Positions 17,104 through 25,775 of a stretch of DNA of 64,000 nt are shown here, in pieces. Both the position numbers and the translations under genes were made by a program. Location of the stretch: contig CAVRWA010000014.1 in the NCBI GenBank assembly GCA_963724805.1, forward strand, positions 1,364,001-1,428,000, written 5' to 3'. Each line of letters starts with the position of its first letter. Position 1 is the stretch's first letter. This stretch comes from CAVQZA01 sp963724805 (GTDB taxonomy: Bacteria > Actinomycetota > Thermoleophilia > Gaiellales > Gaiellaceae). The notes beneath the pieces are model-generated. The model worked only from the letters and a program-made list of their open reading frames with translations, was not told the origin of the DNA and ran no database searches.

Positions 17104-17861
17104 CCAACCATTTCTTCGGCGACACCGCCGTCCTGCTGGGACGGTCCCTGCGCCACATCACGCGCAGCCCGGACACCGTCATCACGACAACGATCATGCC
17201 GATCGCCTTCCTGCTGCTGTTCGTCTACGTGTTCGGCGGCGCGATCAACTCAGGGTCGGATTCGTATGTGAACTACCTGCTGCCCGGCATCCTGCTGATC
17301 ACGATTGCTTCGGGCATCTCCTACACCGCATACCGCCTCTTCCAGGACATACAGAGCGGCATCTTCGAGCGATTCCAGTCGATGCCGATCGCACGCTCGT
17401 CCGTCCTGTGGGCGCACGTGCTGACCTCCGTGGTTGCCAATCTGGTCTCGCTCATGGTCGTCGTGCTCGTCGCCCTCCTCATGGGCTTCCGCTCGGGGGC
17501 GGGTGTGCTGGCGTGGCTCGAGGTGCTCGGCATCCTGATCCTGTTCACCCTGATGTTGACGTGGATCGCCGTCATCCCCGGTCTCTCCGCGAACTCCACG
17601 GACGGCGTGAGCGCGTTCGCCTACCCGCTCATCTTCCTGCCGTTCATCAGCTCGGCATTCGTGCCCACCGACACCATGCCCGGCCCGGTGCGCGCCTTCG
17701 CCGACCACCAGCCGGTGACGTCCATCGTCAACGCCATCCGCGACCTGTTCACACAGCAGCCGGTAGGCACAGGCATCTGGATCGCCCTCGCCTGGTGTGT
17801 CGGAATCCTCATCATCGCCTACAGCTTCGCCGTGGTCACATACCGCCGCAGGATCTCCTAG
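17100..17861 (+). CDS. ABC-2 type transporter permease (DrrB-like)
   Basis: 253 aa with six hydrophobic segments, starting after a short cytoplasmic N-terminus (NHFFGDTAVLLGRSLRHITRSP). It contains the typical MPIAFLLLFVYVFGGAI and the FPLIFLPFISSAFVPTDTMP-like region of DrrB permeases (here YPLIFLPFISSAFVPTDTMP). It partners the preceding ATPase; together they would extrude an amphipathic compound. Confidence 0.9.
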   Translation: MTNHFFGDTAVLLGRSLRHITRSPDTVITTTIMPIAFLLLFVYVFGGAINSGSDSYVNYLLPGILLITIASGISYTAYRLFQDIQSGIFERFQSMPIARSSVLWAHVLTSVVANLVSLMVVVLVALLMGFRSGAGVLAWLEVLGILILFTLMLTWIAVIPGLSANSTDGVSAFAYPLIFLPFISSAFVPTDTMPGPVRAFADHQPVTSIVNAIRDLFTQQPVGTGIWIALAWCVGILIIAYSFAVVTYRRRIS

Positions 17862-17999
17862 TGCCCACCGTTTCCTCGGCGCGGGAGCCCACGAATCCCA
17901 GAGCTGGAAGGGAGCGGCCGCATCGAAGCTGCTGCGCGAAATCGAAGACCGCATCGGGCTCGTCCGTCTCGCTCTCGAGACTGACATCGTGACCTGCGC

Positions 18000-18506
18000 T
18001 TAGATCGGCTCGAGCAGTCGGTGCGGTTTCCGTAGCGCGACCGCAACGGAATCGTCTCGAAGCCTTCCTCGGCCACGGCGGAGCTCCATCAGAACGTCCT
18101 TCGGAGCGGGTGTCAGCTTGCAGGTCGGGCAGTAGCCGGCGTCGTCGAGTCGGGTGGCGCAGGCGGCGTGCTTGAACACGCGGCTGTTCGGGGATCTGTG
18201 GTGTCCGCCCCAGACGAGCAGCGCGTGAAGCACCGGCCACAGCTCACGGCCGGCGGCCGTCAGTTCGTAGAGGTGGCGCCCGGCATGGTCGGGATCGGTG
18301 CGGCGCTCGAGGATCCCGTCGGCGACGAGCCCTCCCAGCCGGTCTGAGAGCACCGCCTTCGGCACGTCGAGGTGGGCGTGGAACTCGTTGAAGCGTCGGA
18401 CGCCGTAGAAGGCGTCGCGAATGATCAGCAGCGTCCACCGCTCTCCGATCACCTCGAGCGCGCGGGCGAGCGAGCAGTCCTGACGTTCGTAGTCCTTCCC
18501 AAGCAC
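18000..18506 (-). CDS. HxlR family transcriptional regulator
   Basis: 168 aa from a GTG at 18506, giving VLGKDYERQDCSLARALEVI, which matches the usual start of the family (LGKDY...CSVARALE). The next motif GERWTLLIIRDAFYGVRRFNEF is the HxlR winged-helix core. A GTG at 18539 is open but sits inside the first operator copy. The C-terminal extension carries a CxxC pair (GYCPTCKLTP), a possible redox or metal feature. Divergent from an MFS exporter, with two copies of a palindrome between. Confidence 0.88.
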   Translation of the reverse strand: MLGKDYERQDCSLARALEVIGERWTLLIIRDAFYGVRRFNEFHAHLDVPKAVLSDRLGGLVADGILERRTDPDHAGRHLYELTAAGRELWPVLHALLVWGGHHRSPNSRVFKHAACATRLDDAGYCPTCKLTPAPKDVLMELRRGRGRLRDDSVAVALRKPHRLLEPI

Positions 18507-18528
18507 CGGATCCAGTCTAGCACCAATG

Positions 18529-18582
18529 GGTTCGATCACTGAACTTATATCTGCTAGGGTCTTATTGGTTCGATCATTGAAC
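18529..18582. promoter_or_regulatory. Duplicated palindrome between hxlR and the MFS gene
   Basis: GGTTCGATCACTGAAC at 18529-18544 and GGTTCGATCATTGAAC at 18567-18582, each with GTTC-N7-GAAC symmetry, 38 bp apart. They fit as operators for the divergently encoded HxlR protein. Confidence 0.65.
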
Positions 18583-18598
18583 TCAGGGAGAGTTCGAG

Positions 18599-19786
18599 AT
18601 GACAGCGATGGAAGGCTCGACGCGAATCGTGTGGCTACCGGCAGCGGCGATCCTGCTCGGGACCGGTTGGGGGGCCAATCAATTCACGCCCATGCTGCTG
18701 GTCTACCGCGGGTCGCTCGGTCTCGGCACCGGCATGTTGGAGGCGATCTTCGGCCTCTACGCCCTCGGTCTGATCCCCGGACTGCTGCTTGCCGGGCCAC
18801 TCTCCGACGCGCGCGGGCGACGGAGCGTGATCTTCCCCGCGGCGGTGCTCTCACTCGCGGCCAGCTTGACGCTCGCCGCGGGGCGAGATCACGTCGCTCT
18901 TCTGTTCGTCGGGCGCCTCATGGCAGGAGTGGCGAGCGGTGCCGTCTTCGCGACCGGCACCGCCTGGTTGCGCGAGCTCTCACGCCCGCCCCTGGGCACG
19001 GCCAGCGACCACACGACGGCGCGACGTGCCGGAGTCGCCATGACCGCTGGCTTCGCGCTCGGACCACTGGCAGCGGGCCTGCTCGCGCAGTGGGCCCCGG
19101 CCCCGGCGATCGTCCCGTACCTACCCCACATCGTCCTGATGGCCCTCGTCCTGTTCTTGCTGCGGAACGCTCCCGAGACTGTCACGCCGCACACGGGTCG
19201 CGCTCTGCGCATCTCCCTGCCGGGCATCCATAGCCGACGGTTCCGCCGGGTCGTGGCGCCGATGGCGCCATGGGTGTTCGCCGCCCCCGCGATCGCCTTC
19301 GCGCTTCTACCGAGCGTCGTCGGAGCCGCGCACGCAGAGGACGGCACCGCAGTGACAGCTGCCATCACCGCGCTGTGCGCGCTGGCCGGCGTCCTGATTC
19401 AGCCGCTTGCGAGACGCCTGGACACCCGGCGCAACCGCGGCGCGACAGTCGGACTACTGTTGCTCGTCGCCGGGCTCGTGCTCGCCGCTGCAACGACCGA
19501 GACCCGCGAGACCTGGATGCTCGTACCGAGCGCGATCGTGCTCGGCAGCGCCTACGGCCTCTGCCTCGTCGCCGGGCTGGTCGAGATCCAGGCCCTGGCC
19601 GGCCAGGGCGCGCTCGCCGGCCTGACCGCGGGGTTCTACGCGCTCACCTACCTCGGCTTCGCCGCTCCTTACCTTCTCGCGGAGGCCGCACACCTGGCCA
19701 GCTACACGATTCTGCTGACACTCACTGCCGCTCTTGCGCTCGCCACCGCCGCGCTGGTCACTCGCCAATCCGCTCGAGCGATGTGA
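18599..19786 (+). CDS. Major facilitator superfamily transporter
   Basis: 395 aa with twelve predicted membrane segments. The cytoplasmic motif A between segments 2 and 3 reads GPLSDARGRRSVIF. No large soluble domains. It resembles proton-driven drug efflux proteins; the HxlR regulator next door, which typically senses toxic or redox-active compounds, supports that. The ATG follows the operator pair with GGGAG at 18586-18590. Confidence 0.88.
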   Translation: MTAMEGSTRIVWLPAAAILLGTGWGANQFTPMLLVYRGSLGLGTGMLEAIFGLYALGLIPGLLLAGPLSDARGRRSVIFPAAVLSLAASLTLAAGRDHVALLFVGRLMAGVASGAVFATGTAWLRELSRPPLGTASDHTTARRAGVAMTAGFALGPLAAGLLAQWAPAPAIVPYLPHIVLMALVLFLLRNAPETVTPHTGRALRISLPGIHSRRFRRVVAPMAPWVFAAPAIAFALLPSVVGAAHAEDGTAVTAAITALCALAGVLIQPLARRLDTRRNRGATVGLLLLVAGLVLAAATTETRETWMLVPSAIVLGSAYGLCLVAGLVEIQALAGQGALAGLTAGFYALTYLGFAAPYLLAEAAHLASYTILLTLTAALALATAALVTRQSARAM

Positions 19787-19795
19787 CCTGCGGGA

Positions 19796-20560
19796 TCATC
19801 CTGTGCGCTTCGGCTCGGGTGCGGGTTTCTGGGTTTGCGCGTGGACACGTTGCGCGAGTCCGTCGACGAAGAGGTCGATCAGCAGTTCGAAGCTTTGGTC
19901 GTTGTCGGCGTAGCCGAAATGCTCGGCGACGGCGGCGAGGTTGGGGAACTGTTCGACGGGGAGCGCTGCGATGTAGTCGCGTGCGGCGTTTGCCGCCTGC
20001 TCGTCCAGCGGGCGCTCGATCTCGACGCCGAGCTCTGTTGTCTCGTCGAGGGTGAAGCCGTTGATGATCGCGAACAACAGGTGGTGCGCCGTGACCGCGA
20101 GTTGGTCTGGGACGCCTCCCGCTCGGAGGATTGCGAACAGGCCCTCGGAGACACGAAGCGCGTTCGGTCCCATCGGGATCCGGCCGATTGAGATGCGGAC
20201 GATGTCGCGGTGGCGGAGGATCATCGCCCGCCCGGCGCGTGCCGCCTCCTTCAGCTGCTCCTGCCAGCGTTCGGGCTCGGGTTTCGGCACCTCGACCTCG
20301 CCGAGGACGCGGTCGAAGATGAGCTCGAGCAGGCCGTCCTTGCTGCCGACGTGCCAGTAGAGCGAGGCGGGGCCTGTGTCGAACTCGTCGGCGAGCCGGC
20401 GCATGCTCAGCTCGTCGAGGCCGTCCTTGTCGAGAAGCCGCAGAGCGGTCTCGACGATCGCCTCACGTGTGATCGGCTCACGCCCCCGCCTTCTCGTTCG
20501 CTCCGGCGGGTGCCGCTGCCAGGGCGGCGCCGGCAGAGGGGCAGGTTCAGGATCTCTCAT
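19796..20560 (-). CDS. TetR/AcrR family regulator with TetR_C ligand domain
   Basis: 254 aa. A Pro/Arg-rich N-terminus (about 28 residues) precedes the helix-turn-helix TREAIVETALRLLDKDGLDE ... ASLYWHVGSKDGL. The C-terminal domain resembles tetracycline-repressor class C-termini (AVTAHHLLFAIINGFTLDE). Convergent with the MFS gene, divergent from the next ABC exporter operon, with two palindromes in the gap. Confidence 0.9.
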   Translation of the reverse strand: MRDPEPAPLPAPPWQRHPPERTRRRGREPITREAIVETALRLLDKDGLDELSMRRLADEFDTGPASLYWHVGSKDGLLELIFDRVLGEVEVPKPEPERWQEQLKEAARAGRAMILRHRDIVRISIGRIPMGPNALRVSEGLFAILRAGGVPDQLAVTAHHLLFAIINGFTLDETTELGVEIERPLDEQAANAARDYIAALPVEQFPNLAAVAEHFGYADNDQSFELLIDLFVDGLAQRVHAQTQKPAPEPKRTG

Positions 20561-20615
20561 TTCTCGAACACCGTATCACTGTCGAACAGCGTTTGCATAG
20601 TTCAGAGTTCTATGC

Positions 20616-20646
20616 TAGAACACTGTTCTATTCGAACACCGTTCGA
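20616..20646. promoter_or_regulatory. Two adjacent palindromes before the ABC exporter operon
   Basis: TAGAACACTGTTCTA (20616-20630) is a perfect 15-bp odd palindrome, and TCGAACACCGTTCGA (20632-20646) is nearly so; their centres are 16 bp apart, and a further CGAACACCGT half lies near 20570. The shared core GAACAC/GTTC points to binding by the neighbouring TetR protein. Confidence 0.65.
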
Positions 20647-20670
20647 TGTGTCTGAAAGGAGAAGCAGCCC

Positions 20671-21657
20671 ATGACACCGACGATTCACGCTCAGGGCCTC
20701 GTGAAGCGCTTCGGCAAGACCCAAGCGCTGGACGGGCTCGATCTGGTCGCCGATGCAGGCCGCGTTACCGCGGTTCTTGGTCCGAACGGGGCCGGCAAGT
20801 CGACCCTCGTGCGTGCCATTGCGACACTCCTGCGTCCCGACGCGGGAGCCCTCCGCGTACTGGGACATGACGTTGTCCGCGAATCCGAGCACGTGCGGCG
20901 GTCGATCGGGCTGGCCGGGCAGTTCGCGGCCGTCGAGCCAGCGATGACCGGTCGCGAGAACCTGGAGATGGTCGCCCGCCTCTACGGCAAGAGCAGGAGG
21001 AAGGCACGTTCGAGCGCGCAGCGTGTGCTCGAACAGCTCAACCTCCTCGACCCTGCCGGCCGGCTCGTGCGCACCTACTCGGGTGGCATGCGTCGCAGGC
21101 TCGACCTCGGTGCGAGTCTCGTCGGAGAGCCGCGGTTGCTGCTCCTCGACGAGCCGACGACGGGGCTGGATCCGCGCAGCCGGATCGAGCTCTGGGAAGC
21201 GATCCGGACGCTCGTCGAGGCGGGCACCGACGTGCTGCTGACCACCCAGTACCTGGACGAAGCCGACCAGCTCGCGGGTCAGATCGTGATCGTCGACCAC
21301 GGCCGCACGATCGCCGAGGGGACGCCGGCAGAGCTCAAGCGCCAAGTCGGCGGGAACGTGATCGAGGTGCACACCCACCGCCGCGACCAGCTCGCCACGA
21401 TCGCCGAGGCGCTCGCGCGACTCGACCACGGCAACGCTCTGATCGACGAGGCCACTCACCGCGTCACCGTAGGCATCGACGGCGCCGGTGATGGTCTCAG
21501 AGCGGCCCTCAGCGCACTCTCCGCCGTTGGCGTCGAGATCGACGACATCGCCCTGCGCCAGCCCACCCTCGACGAGGTCTTCCTCGCCCTCACCGGACGT
21601 TCCGCAACCGACGACGACACGAGCCGATCGCCGCGCGCCGAGGCGGCCGCGGCCTGA
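20671..21657 (+). CDS. ABC transporter ATP-binding protein (DrrA-like exporter)
   Basis: 328 aa. Walker A GPNGAGKST near residue 39, signature TYSGGMRRRLDLGASL, Walker B LLLLDEPTTGLD, switch TTQYLDEADQLA. The C-terminal domain (about 230-328) is typical of DrrA and ends in an Ala-rich tail. GAAAGGAG lies upstream of the ATG. It forms an operon with the permease and two small proteins, under the divergent TetR regulator. Confidence 0.92.
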   Translation: MTPTIHAQGLVKRFGKTQALDGLDLVADAGRVTAVLGPNGAGKSTLVRAIATLLRPDAGALRVLGHDVVRESEHVRRSIGLAGQFAAVEPAMTGRENLEMVARLYGKSRRKARSSAQRVLEQLNLLDPAGRLVRTYSGGMRRRLDLGASLVGEPRLLLLDEPTTGLDPRSRIELWEAIRTLVEAGTDVLLTTQYLDEADQLAGQIVIVDHGRTIAEGTPAELKRQVGGNVIEVHTHRRDQLATIAEALARLDHGNALIDEATHRVTVGIDGAGDGLRAALSALSAVGVEIDDIALRQPTLDEVFLALTGRSATDDDTSRSPRAEAAAA

Positions 21658-21680
21658 ACCGAGAAAGGACTACTCATCTC

Positions 21681-22502
21681 ATGACAGCCATCGCCCAGGA
21701 TCTCGACCGCCGCAACAAACGCAACTCGACCGGACTCGTTGCGAGCACGCTCACGATCACCCGCCGAGCGGCCCTTCGCTACCTGAGAACGCCGCAGCTG
21801 ATCGTGATGGCCACGCTGCAGATGTCCCTGTTCTTCCTGATCTACCGCTACATGTTCGGCGGTGCGATCCACGCCGGAGCGATCCCCTACGTCGACTACC
21901 TCGTGCCCGGCTTCATCGCCACCGGGGTCCTCTTCTCCGGGATCGGGGCCGCGGTCGCCACCGCGGAGGATCTCGAGCACGGCTTCGTCGACCGGCTGCG
22001 TTCGCTACCGATCCCGCGCAGCTCCGTGCTCGCGGCCCGCGCGATCGCCGACACGGCCATCCTCGCGCTCGCCTCGGCGGTCACGGTCGCGGTCGCGTTC
22101 GCGGTCGGCTTCCGCCTCCACGGCAGCGTCCTCGACGGGTTCGCGGCCTTCGGGCTGGTGGTCCTCTTCGGGTTCGCCTTCGAGTGGTTGTTCCTGACGA
22201 TGGGGATGCTCGCCGGCAACGCGCAAGCAGCGCAGGGCATGGGCATGATCGTGTTCCCGCTCGCGTTCATCTCCAGCGCCTATGTGACGGTCGCCTCGAT
22301 GCCCGGCTGGCTGCAACCGTTCGCGAAGTACCAGCCGCTCACCTCCATGGTCGACGCAGTTCGAGCGCTGACCCTCGGGGCACACGCACAGCCGGAGCTC
22401 GGCCACCCCGCCTCCTACTACATCGCCCGCTCACTCCTCTGGGCGGCCGCACTCGTCGTCCTCTTCGCGCCACTCGCCGTCGCCCGCTACCGGCGCGGCT
22501 AA
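21681..22502 (+). CDS. ABC-2 type transporter permease (DrrB-like)
   Basis: 273 aa with about six membrane segments after a cytoplasmic N-terminus. Family features: LIVMATLQMSLFFLIYRYMF, then IPYVDYLVPGFIATGVLFSG, and IVFPLAFISSAYVTVASMPG. GAGAAAGGA precedes the ATG. It is the membrane partner of the preceding ATPase. Confidence 0.9.
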   Translation: MTAIAQDLDRRNKRNSTGLVASTLTITRRAALRYLRTPQLIVMATLQMSLFFLIYRYMFGGAIHAGAIPYVDYLVPGFIATGVLFSGIGAAVATAEDLEHGFVDRLRSLPIPRSSVLAARAIADTAILALASAVTVAVAFAVGFRLHGSVLDGFAAFGLVVLFGFAFEWLFLTMGMLAGNAQAAQGMGMIVFPLAFISSAYVTVASMPGWLQPFAKYQPLTSMVDAVRALTLGAHAQPELGHPASYYIARSLLWAAALVVLFAPLAVARYRRG

Positions 22503-22536
22503 ACAAGCCCAATCTGCATCGAGAAAGGAGACTCCC

Positions 22537-22977
22537 GTGACACGCAATCCCGAACCCGTCAAGATCCGCGCCCACGGCCAGTCCGTCAAGCACCTCGGCG
22601 ACTGGACCACGGCACGCAGGTTCGACGTCCGCGCTTCGCGCAGCTTCGTCGTGCTCGATCTGCTCCTCCCCGAGATCGAGCCCGGCGAGATCGAGATCGA
22701 CCTCGAGATCGACCACGCGACCGTCAAGCTACTCGTTCCAAACGGCACCAGCATCGATCACGACGACCTCCGTCGCATCGGTCGAGGCCGGCTCAAGGAC
22801 TGGACTGGCACCGCGGCCCCCGGTGGGCGCCAGATCAAGCTCGTCGGTGAGATGCGAAACGCGGAAATCCGGGTACACCGAGGCGGCGTCGCCGTCCTCT
22901 CGCTGCTCGCGTCGCGAGGGCACCGGCGACAGCTGCGCGAAGCCCATCGGGCAGGACGGCTCAATCCCGCCGCGTGA
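22537..22977 (+). CDS. Conserved hypothetical protein
   Basis: 146 aa, unrecognised at family level. The central part alternates strands with many acidic residues (LLPEIEPGEIEIDLEIDHAT), and the C-terminus is basic and Arg/His-rich. The layout (polypeptide with repeating short strands, then GEMRNAEIRVHRGGVAVL) resembles small cytoplasmic proteins related to DUF1707-associated or cell-wall-stress response domains, but this is weak. GTG start with GAAAGGAG upstream, in the ABC exporter operon. Confidence 0.7.
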   Translation: MTRNPEPVKIRAHGQSVKHLGDWTTARRFDVRASRSFVVLDLLLPEIEPGEIEIDLEIDHATVKLLVPNGTSIDHDDLRRIGRGRLKDWTGTAAPGGRQIKLVGEMRNAEIRVHRGGVAVLSLLASRGHRRQLREAHRAGRLNPAA

Positions 22978-22994
22978 CAGGAAGGAGAGACGAC

Positions 22995-23501
22995 ATGACC
23001 GACCAGACCACGACGAACGAGTACGACCGTCGGTCCGAGGCGCTCTGGGCCTCGATCGACGACTACGACGAGGAGGACTTCCGCGCCAAGATCGAGGAGC
23101 TCATCGCGGGCCTCCCCGCCGACAGTGCGGTCGCCGCGTTCGAACGCGCGTCAGCGTTCGATTCGACCGGACACCCCGACCAGGCGATTCCCCTCTACCG
23201 CCGGGCGCTCGGGCTCGGGCTCGAGGGCGAACGCCGACGTCGCGCGGTGATCCAGCTGGCGAGTTCGCTGCGCAATCTCGACCAGGCGTCGGAGAGCGTT
23301 GAGCTGCTCACGGCCGAGCGCGAGCAGCCCTCTGACCGGCTCGACGACGCCGTCAGCGGGTTCCTCGCGCTCGCGCTCGCAGACACCGGCCGTGAGCGCG
23401 AGGGCGTCTCGATCGCGCTTGGCGCTCTCGCGCCTCACCTGCCGCGCTACCAGCGGTCGCTGGGCAACTACGCACGCGCGCTGGTGGTCGATGAGGAGTG
23501 A
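22995..23501 (+). CDS. Tetratricopeptide-repeat-like protein
   Basis: 168 aa, helical. A TPR-like repeat is visible in AVAAFERASAFDSTGHPDQAIPLYRRAL, followed by the next helices (RRRAVIQLASSLRNLDQASE) with spacing close to 34 residues. Proteins of this kind often occur in actinobacterial operons with exporters or regulators and probably mediate protein contacts. ATG with GGAAGGAGAG upstream; last gene of the TetR-controlled operon. Confidence 0.8.
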   Translation: MTDQTTTNEYDRRSEALWASIDDYDEEDFRAKIEELIAGLPADSAVAAFERASAFDSTGHPDQAIPLYRRALGLGLEGERRRRAVIQLASSLRNLDQASESVELLTAEREQPSDRLDDAVSGFLALALADTGREREGVSIALGALAPHLPRYQRSLGNYARALVVDEE

Positions 23502-23525
23502 GAACCACGCGCACGTCCTGCCGAC

Positions 23526-23580
23526 AGGCGTGTCTGGTTCATCACCGGAACGAGCTCGGGACTCGGCCGCGTGCTGCATA
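23526..23580 (+). pseudogene. Remnant of a short-chain dehydrogenase N-terminus
   Basis: The frame reads RRVWFITGTSSGLGR, the nucleotide-binding start of classical SDRs (TGxxxGxG), then loses resemblance within six codons. It has no start codon and no downstream domain, so it is a leftover of a deletion that also truncated the next gene. Confidence 0.65.
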
Positions 23581-23623
23581 GACGCCGGCCGAAGCCAGAA
23601 CCTACGGAAATAGGAGTTGTGAA

Positions 23624-23953
23624 ATGCGTGTGTTGTTGACGAGGTATGGGTCGCGCGGGGACGTCACACCGCTGGTGGGACTCGCCGTGCGATCGCGGGC
23701 ACTCGGCGCGGAGGTGCGGGTGTGCGCGCCGCCGGACTTCGCGGAGCTGCTGGCCCGTGTCGGCGTGCCGCCGGTGCCGGTCGGACAGCCGGTGCGCCCG
23801 CTGGTCACCGGGGCGACGCCGCCGTCGGCGGCCGGCCTGCCCCGGCGCGCGGCCGAGTTGGTTGCCGCGCAGTTCAACACCGCTGCCGCGGCGGCCGAGG
23901 GATGTGATGCGCTGGTGGCGACCGGCATCATGCCGACCGGAGTGCAGGCATGA
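23624..23953 (+). pseudogene. Truncated family 1 glycosyltransferase (N-terminal domain only)
   Basis: 109 aa: MRVLLTRYGSRGDVTPLVGL and ALGAEVRVCAPPDFAELLAR match the acceptor-binding N-terminus of GT1 enzymes such as those acting on vancomycin-type or macrolide aglycones, normally about 400 aa. The frame ends at LVATGIMPTGVQA, exactly where the monooxygenase begins (ATGA overlap). This is a deletion join: the nucleotide-sugar-binding half is missing, so no activity is expected, although the ribosome binding site is intact and the fragment may drive coupled translation. Confidence 0.8.
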
Positions 23954-25450
23954 CCGAGCATGCGGTGGTAATCGCCGGGGGCGGCCCGACGGGGCTGATG
24001 TTGGCGGGTGAGTTGGCGTTGGCTAGCGTGGACGTCGCGATTGTCGAGCGGCGCGCCAGCCAAGACCTCCCCGGCTCGCGCGCAGGCGGTCTGCACTCAC
24101 GCACGATCGAGGTTCTCGATCAGCGTGGAATCGCCGATCGGTTCCTTGTGGAGGGGCAGGTGGCGCAGGTCGCGGCGTTCGCGATGACCCGTTTGGACAT
24201 TAGCGACTTTCCCACTCGGCACCCCTACGGGCTTGGGCTGTGGCAGAACCACATCGAGCGCATCCTGGCCGGCTGGGTCGACGAGCTAGGGGTGCCGATC
24301 CTTCGCGGACGTGAGGTAAGCGGTTTCGCGCAGGACGACACCGGCGTCGACGTCGCGCTGTCCGACGGCCGGTCGCTGCGGGCGCAGTATCTCGTCGGGT
24401 GCGACGGAGGACGCAGTCTGATCCGCAAGGCAGCCGGCATCGAGTTCCCCGGGTGGGATCCGACGACCAGCAGCCTGATCGCCGAGGCCGAGATGGCCGA
24501 GGAGCCGGAATTGGGCATCCGCCGCGACGCCCTCGGCGTCCATGCCCTCGGCAGGGTGGAGTACGAGATCCGCGACGGCGAGGTGGTCTACATGGATGGC
24601 GGGCCGGTACGGGTCATGGTGACCGAGCCGCACGTCGGACGCACGAGCGAACCCACCCTGCGCGATCTCAGCGAGGGCCTCATCGCCGTCTACGGGACCG
24701 ATTACGGGATCCACAGGCCCACCTGGATCTCCAGGTTCACCGATATGACCCGGCAGGCCGCGGCCTACCGCGAGGGACGGGTGCTGCTGGCCGGCGACGC
24801 GGCGCACGTGCATTCCCCGGTCGGTGGACAGGGCCTCAACATCGGTGTGCAGGATGCGGTGAATCTGGGCTGGAAGCTGGCCCAGGTGGTCCACGGGACA
24901 GCGCCGGAAAGCCTCCTGGATACCTACCATGCCGAGCGCCACCCGGTCGCTGCCCGAGTGCTGCGCACCACGATGGCGCAGGTCGCGCTCATGCGCGTCG
25001 ACGATCGCATCGAGGCGTTGCGCGACACTGTGTGCGAGCTGCTGAGCATGGACGAGCCGCGCGAGCGGTTCGCCGCGATGATGTCCGGCCTGGACATTCA
25101 TTACGACCTCGGTGAGGGTCACCCGCTGCTCGGGCGCCGCATGCCCGATCTCGACCTTGGTCTCTGCCGACGGCCCGCTGCGGGTCTTCACCCTGCTGCA
25201 CGATGCCCGGCCGGTGCTGCTCAACCTCGGTGAGCCCGGCGGCTTCGACATCACACCGTGGGTGGATCGGGTTCAGTTGATCGACGCCAAGTACGTTGGT
25301 ACGTGGGAGCTTCCGGCAATCGGGGCGGTCACTGCCCCCACCGCCGTATTGATTCGGCCCGACGGACATGTCGTCTGGGTCGGAGATCAAACCAACCCGG
25401 GGCTCCCTGACGCGCTGACCACCTGGTTCGGGCCGCCTGCTGCTGCGTAG
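23950..25450 (+). pseudogene. Class A FAD monooxygenase (aromatic/polyketide hydroxylase, Rox-like), one frameshift
   Basis: About 500 aa in total. FAD motif GGGPTGLMLAGELAL at residue 9, the DG motif LVGCDGGRSLIRKAAGIEFP, and the GD motif LLAGDAAHVHSPVGGQGLNIG near residue 280. The C-terminal thioredoxin-like domain (RPVLLNLGEPGGFD ... TAVLIRPDGHVVWVG) is in another frame. The frames join at about 25158, where one extra T in GACCTTGGTC explains the shift. The architecture is that of PgaE/MhpA-type hydroxylases and rifampicin monooxygenase, which inactivate or tailor aromatic polyketides. With the exporters nearby it may be a drug-inactivating enzyme; substrate unproven. Confidence 0.82.
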
Positions 25451-25775
25451 AACGCGACCGGGAGGTTGTCTGTGGCTGCTTCGCTCATGGGCGGATCGTG
25501 GCCGCCGCAACCTTCCGATCGAATCGGCGATCCGGAGGATCGCCTGCGCGAAACACTCAGGCTGTGACCCGGGTGGCATGCTGCCGGGATGGTGGTGAGG
25601 GTGCAGGCCGAGCGGCGAGGTCGCCACGAGGTCGGCGCGCAGCAATTGTGATCGGATCGCGCGGCCTCAGCGGCACGGTTGTCCCATAGACCACCCCTCG
25701 TTGAGAGAAGGGGTCGACCGCGTCCACGTGGTGGGATCGCCTTCTGATTCGTTGTCGATTCGAGGAGGTGCCGCG
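25451..25775. other. Gene-free stretch before the integrase
   Basis: No supported gene, RNA or strong palindrome seen. A GAGGAGG ribosome binding site for the integrase lies at its right end. Confidence 0.5.

Noticed and set aside
17862..18000. A short coding tail after the PadR-operon permease
   Set aside because: Contains a fragment (SKLLREIEDRIGLVRLALET) without start or family; too little to call.
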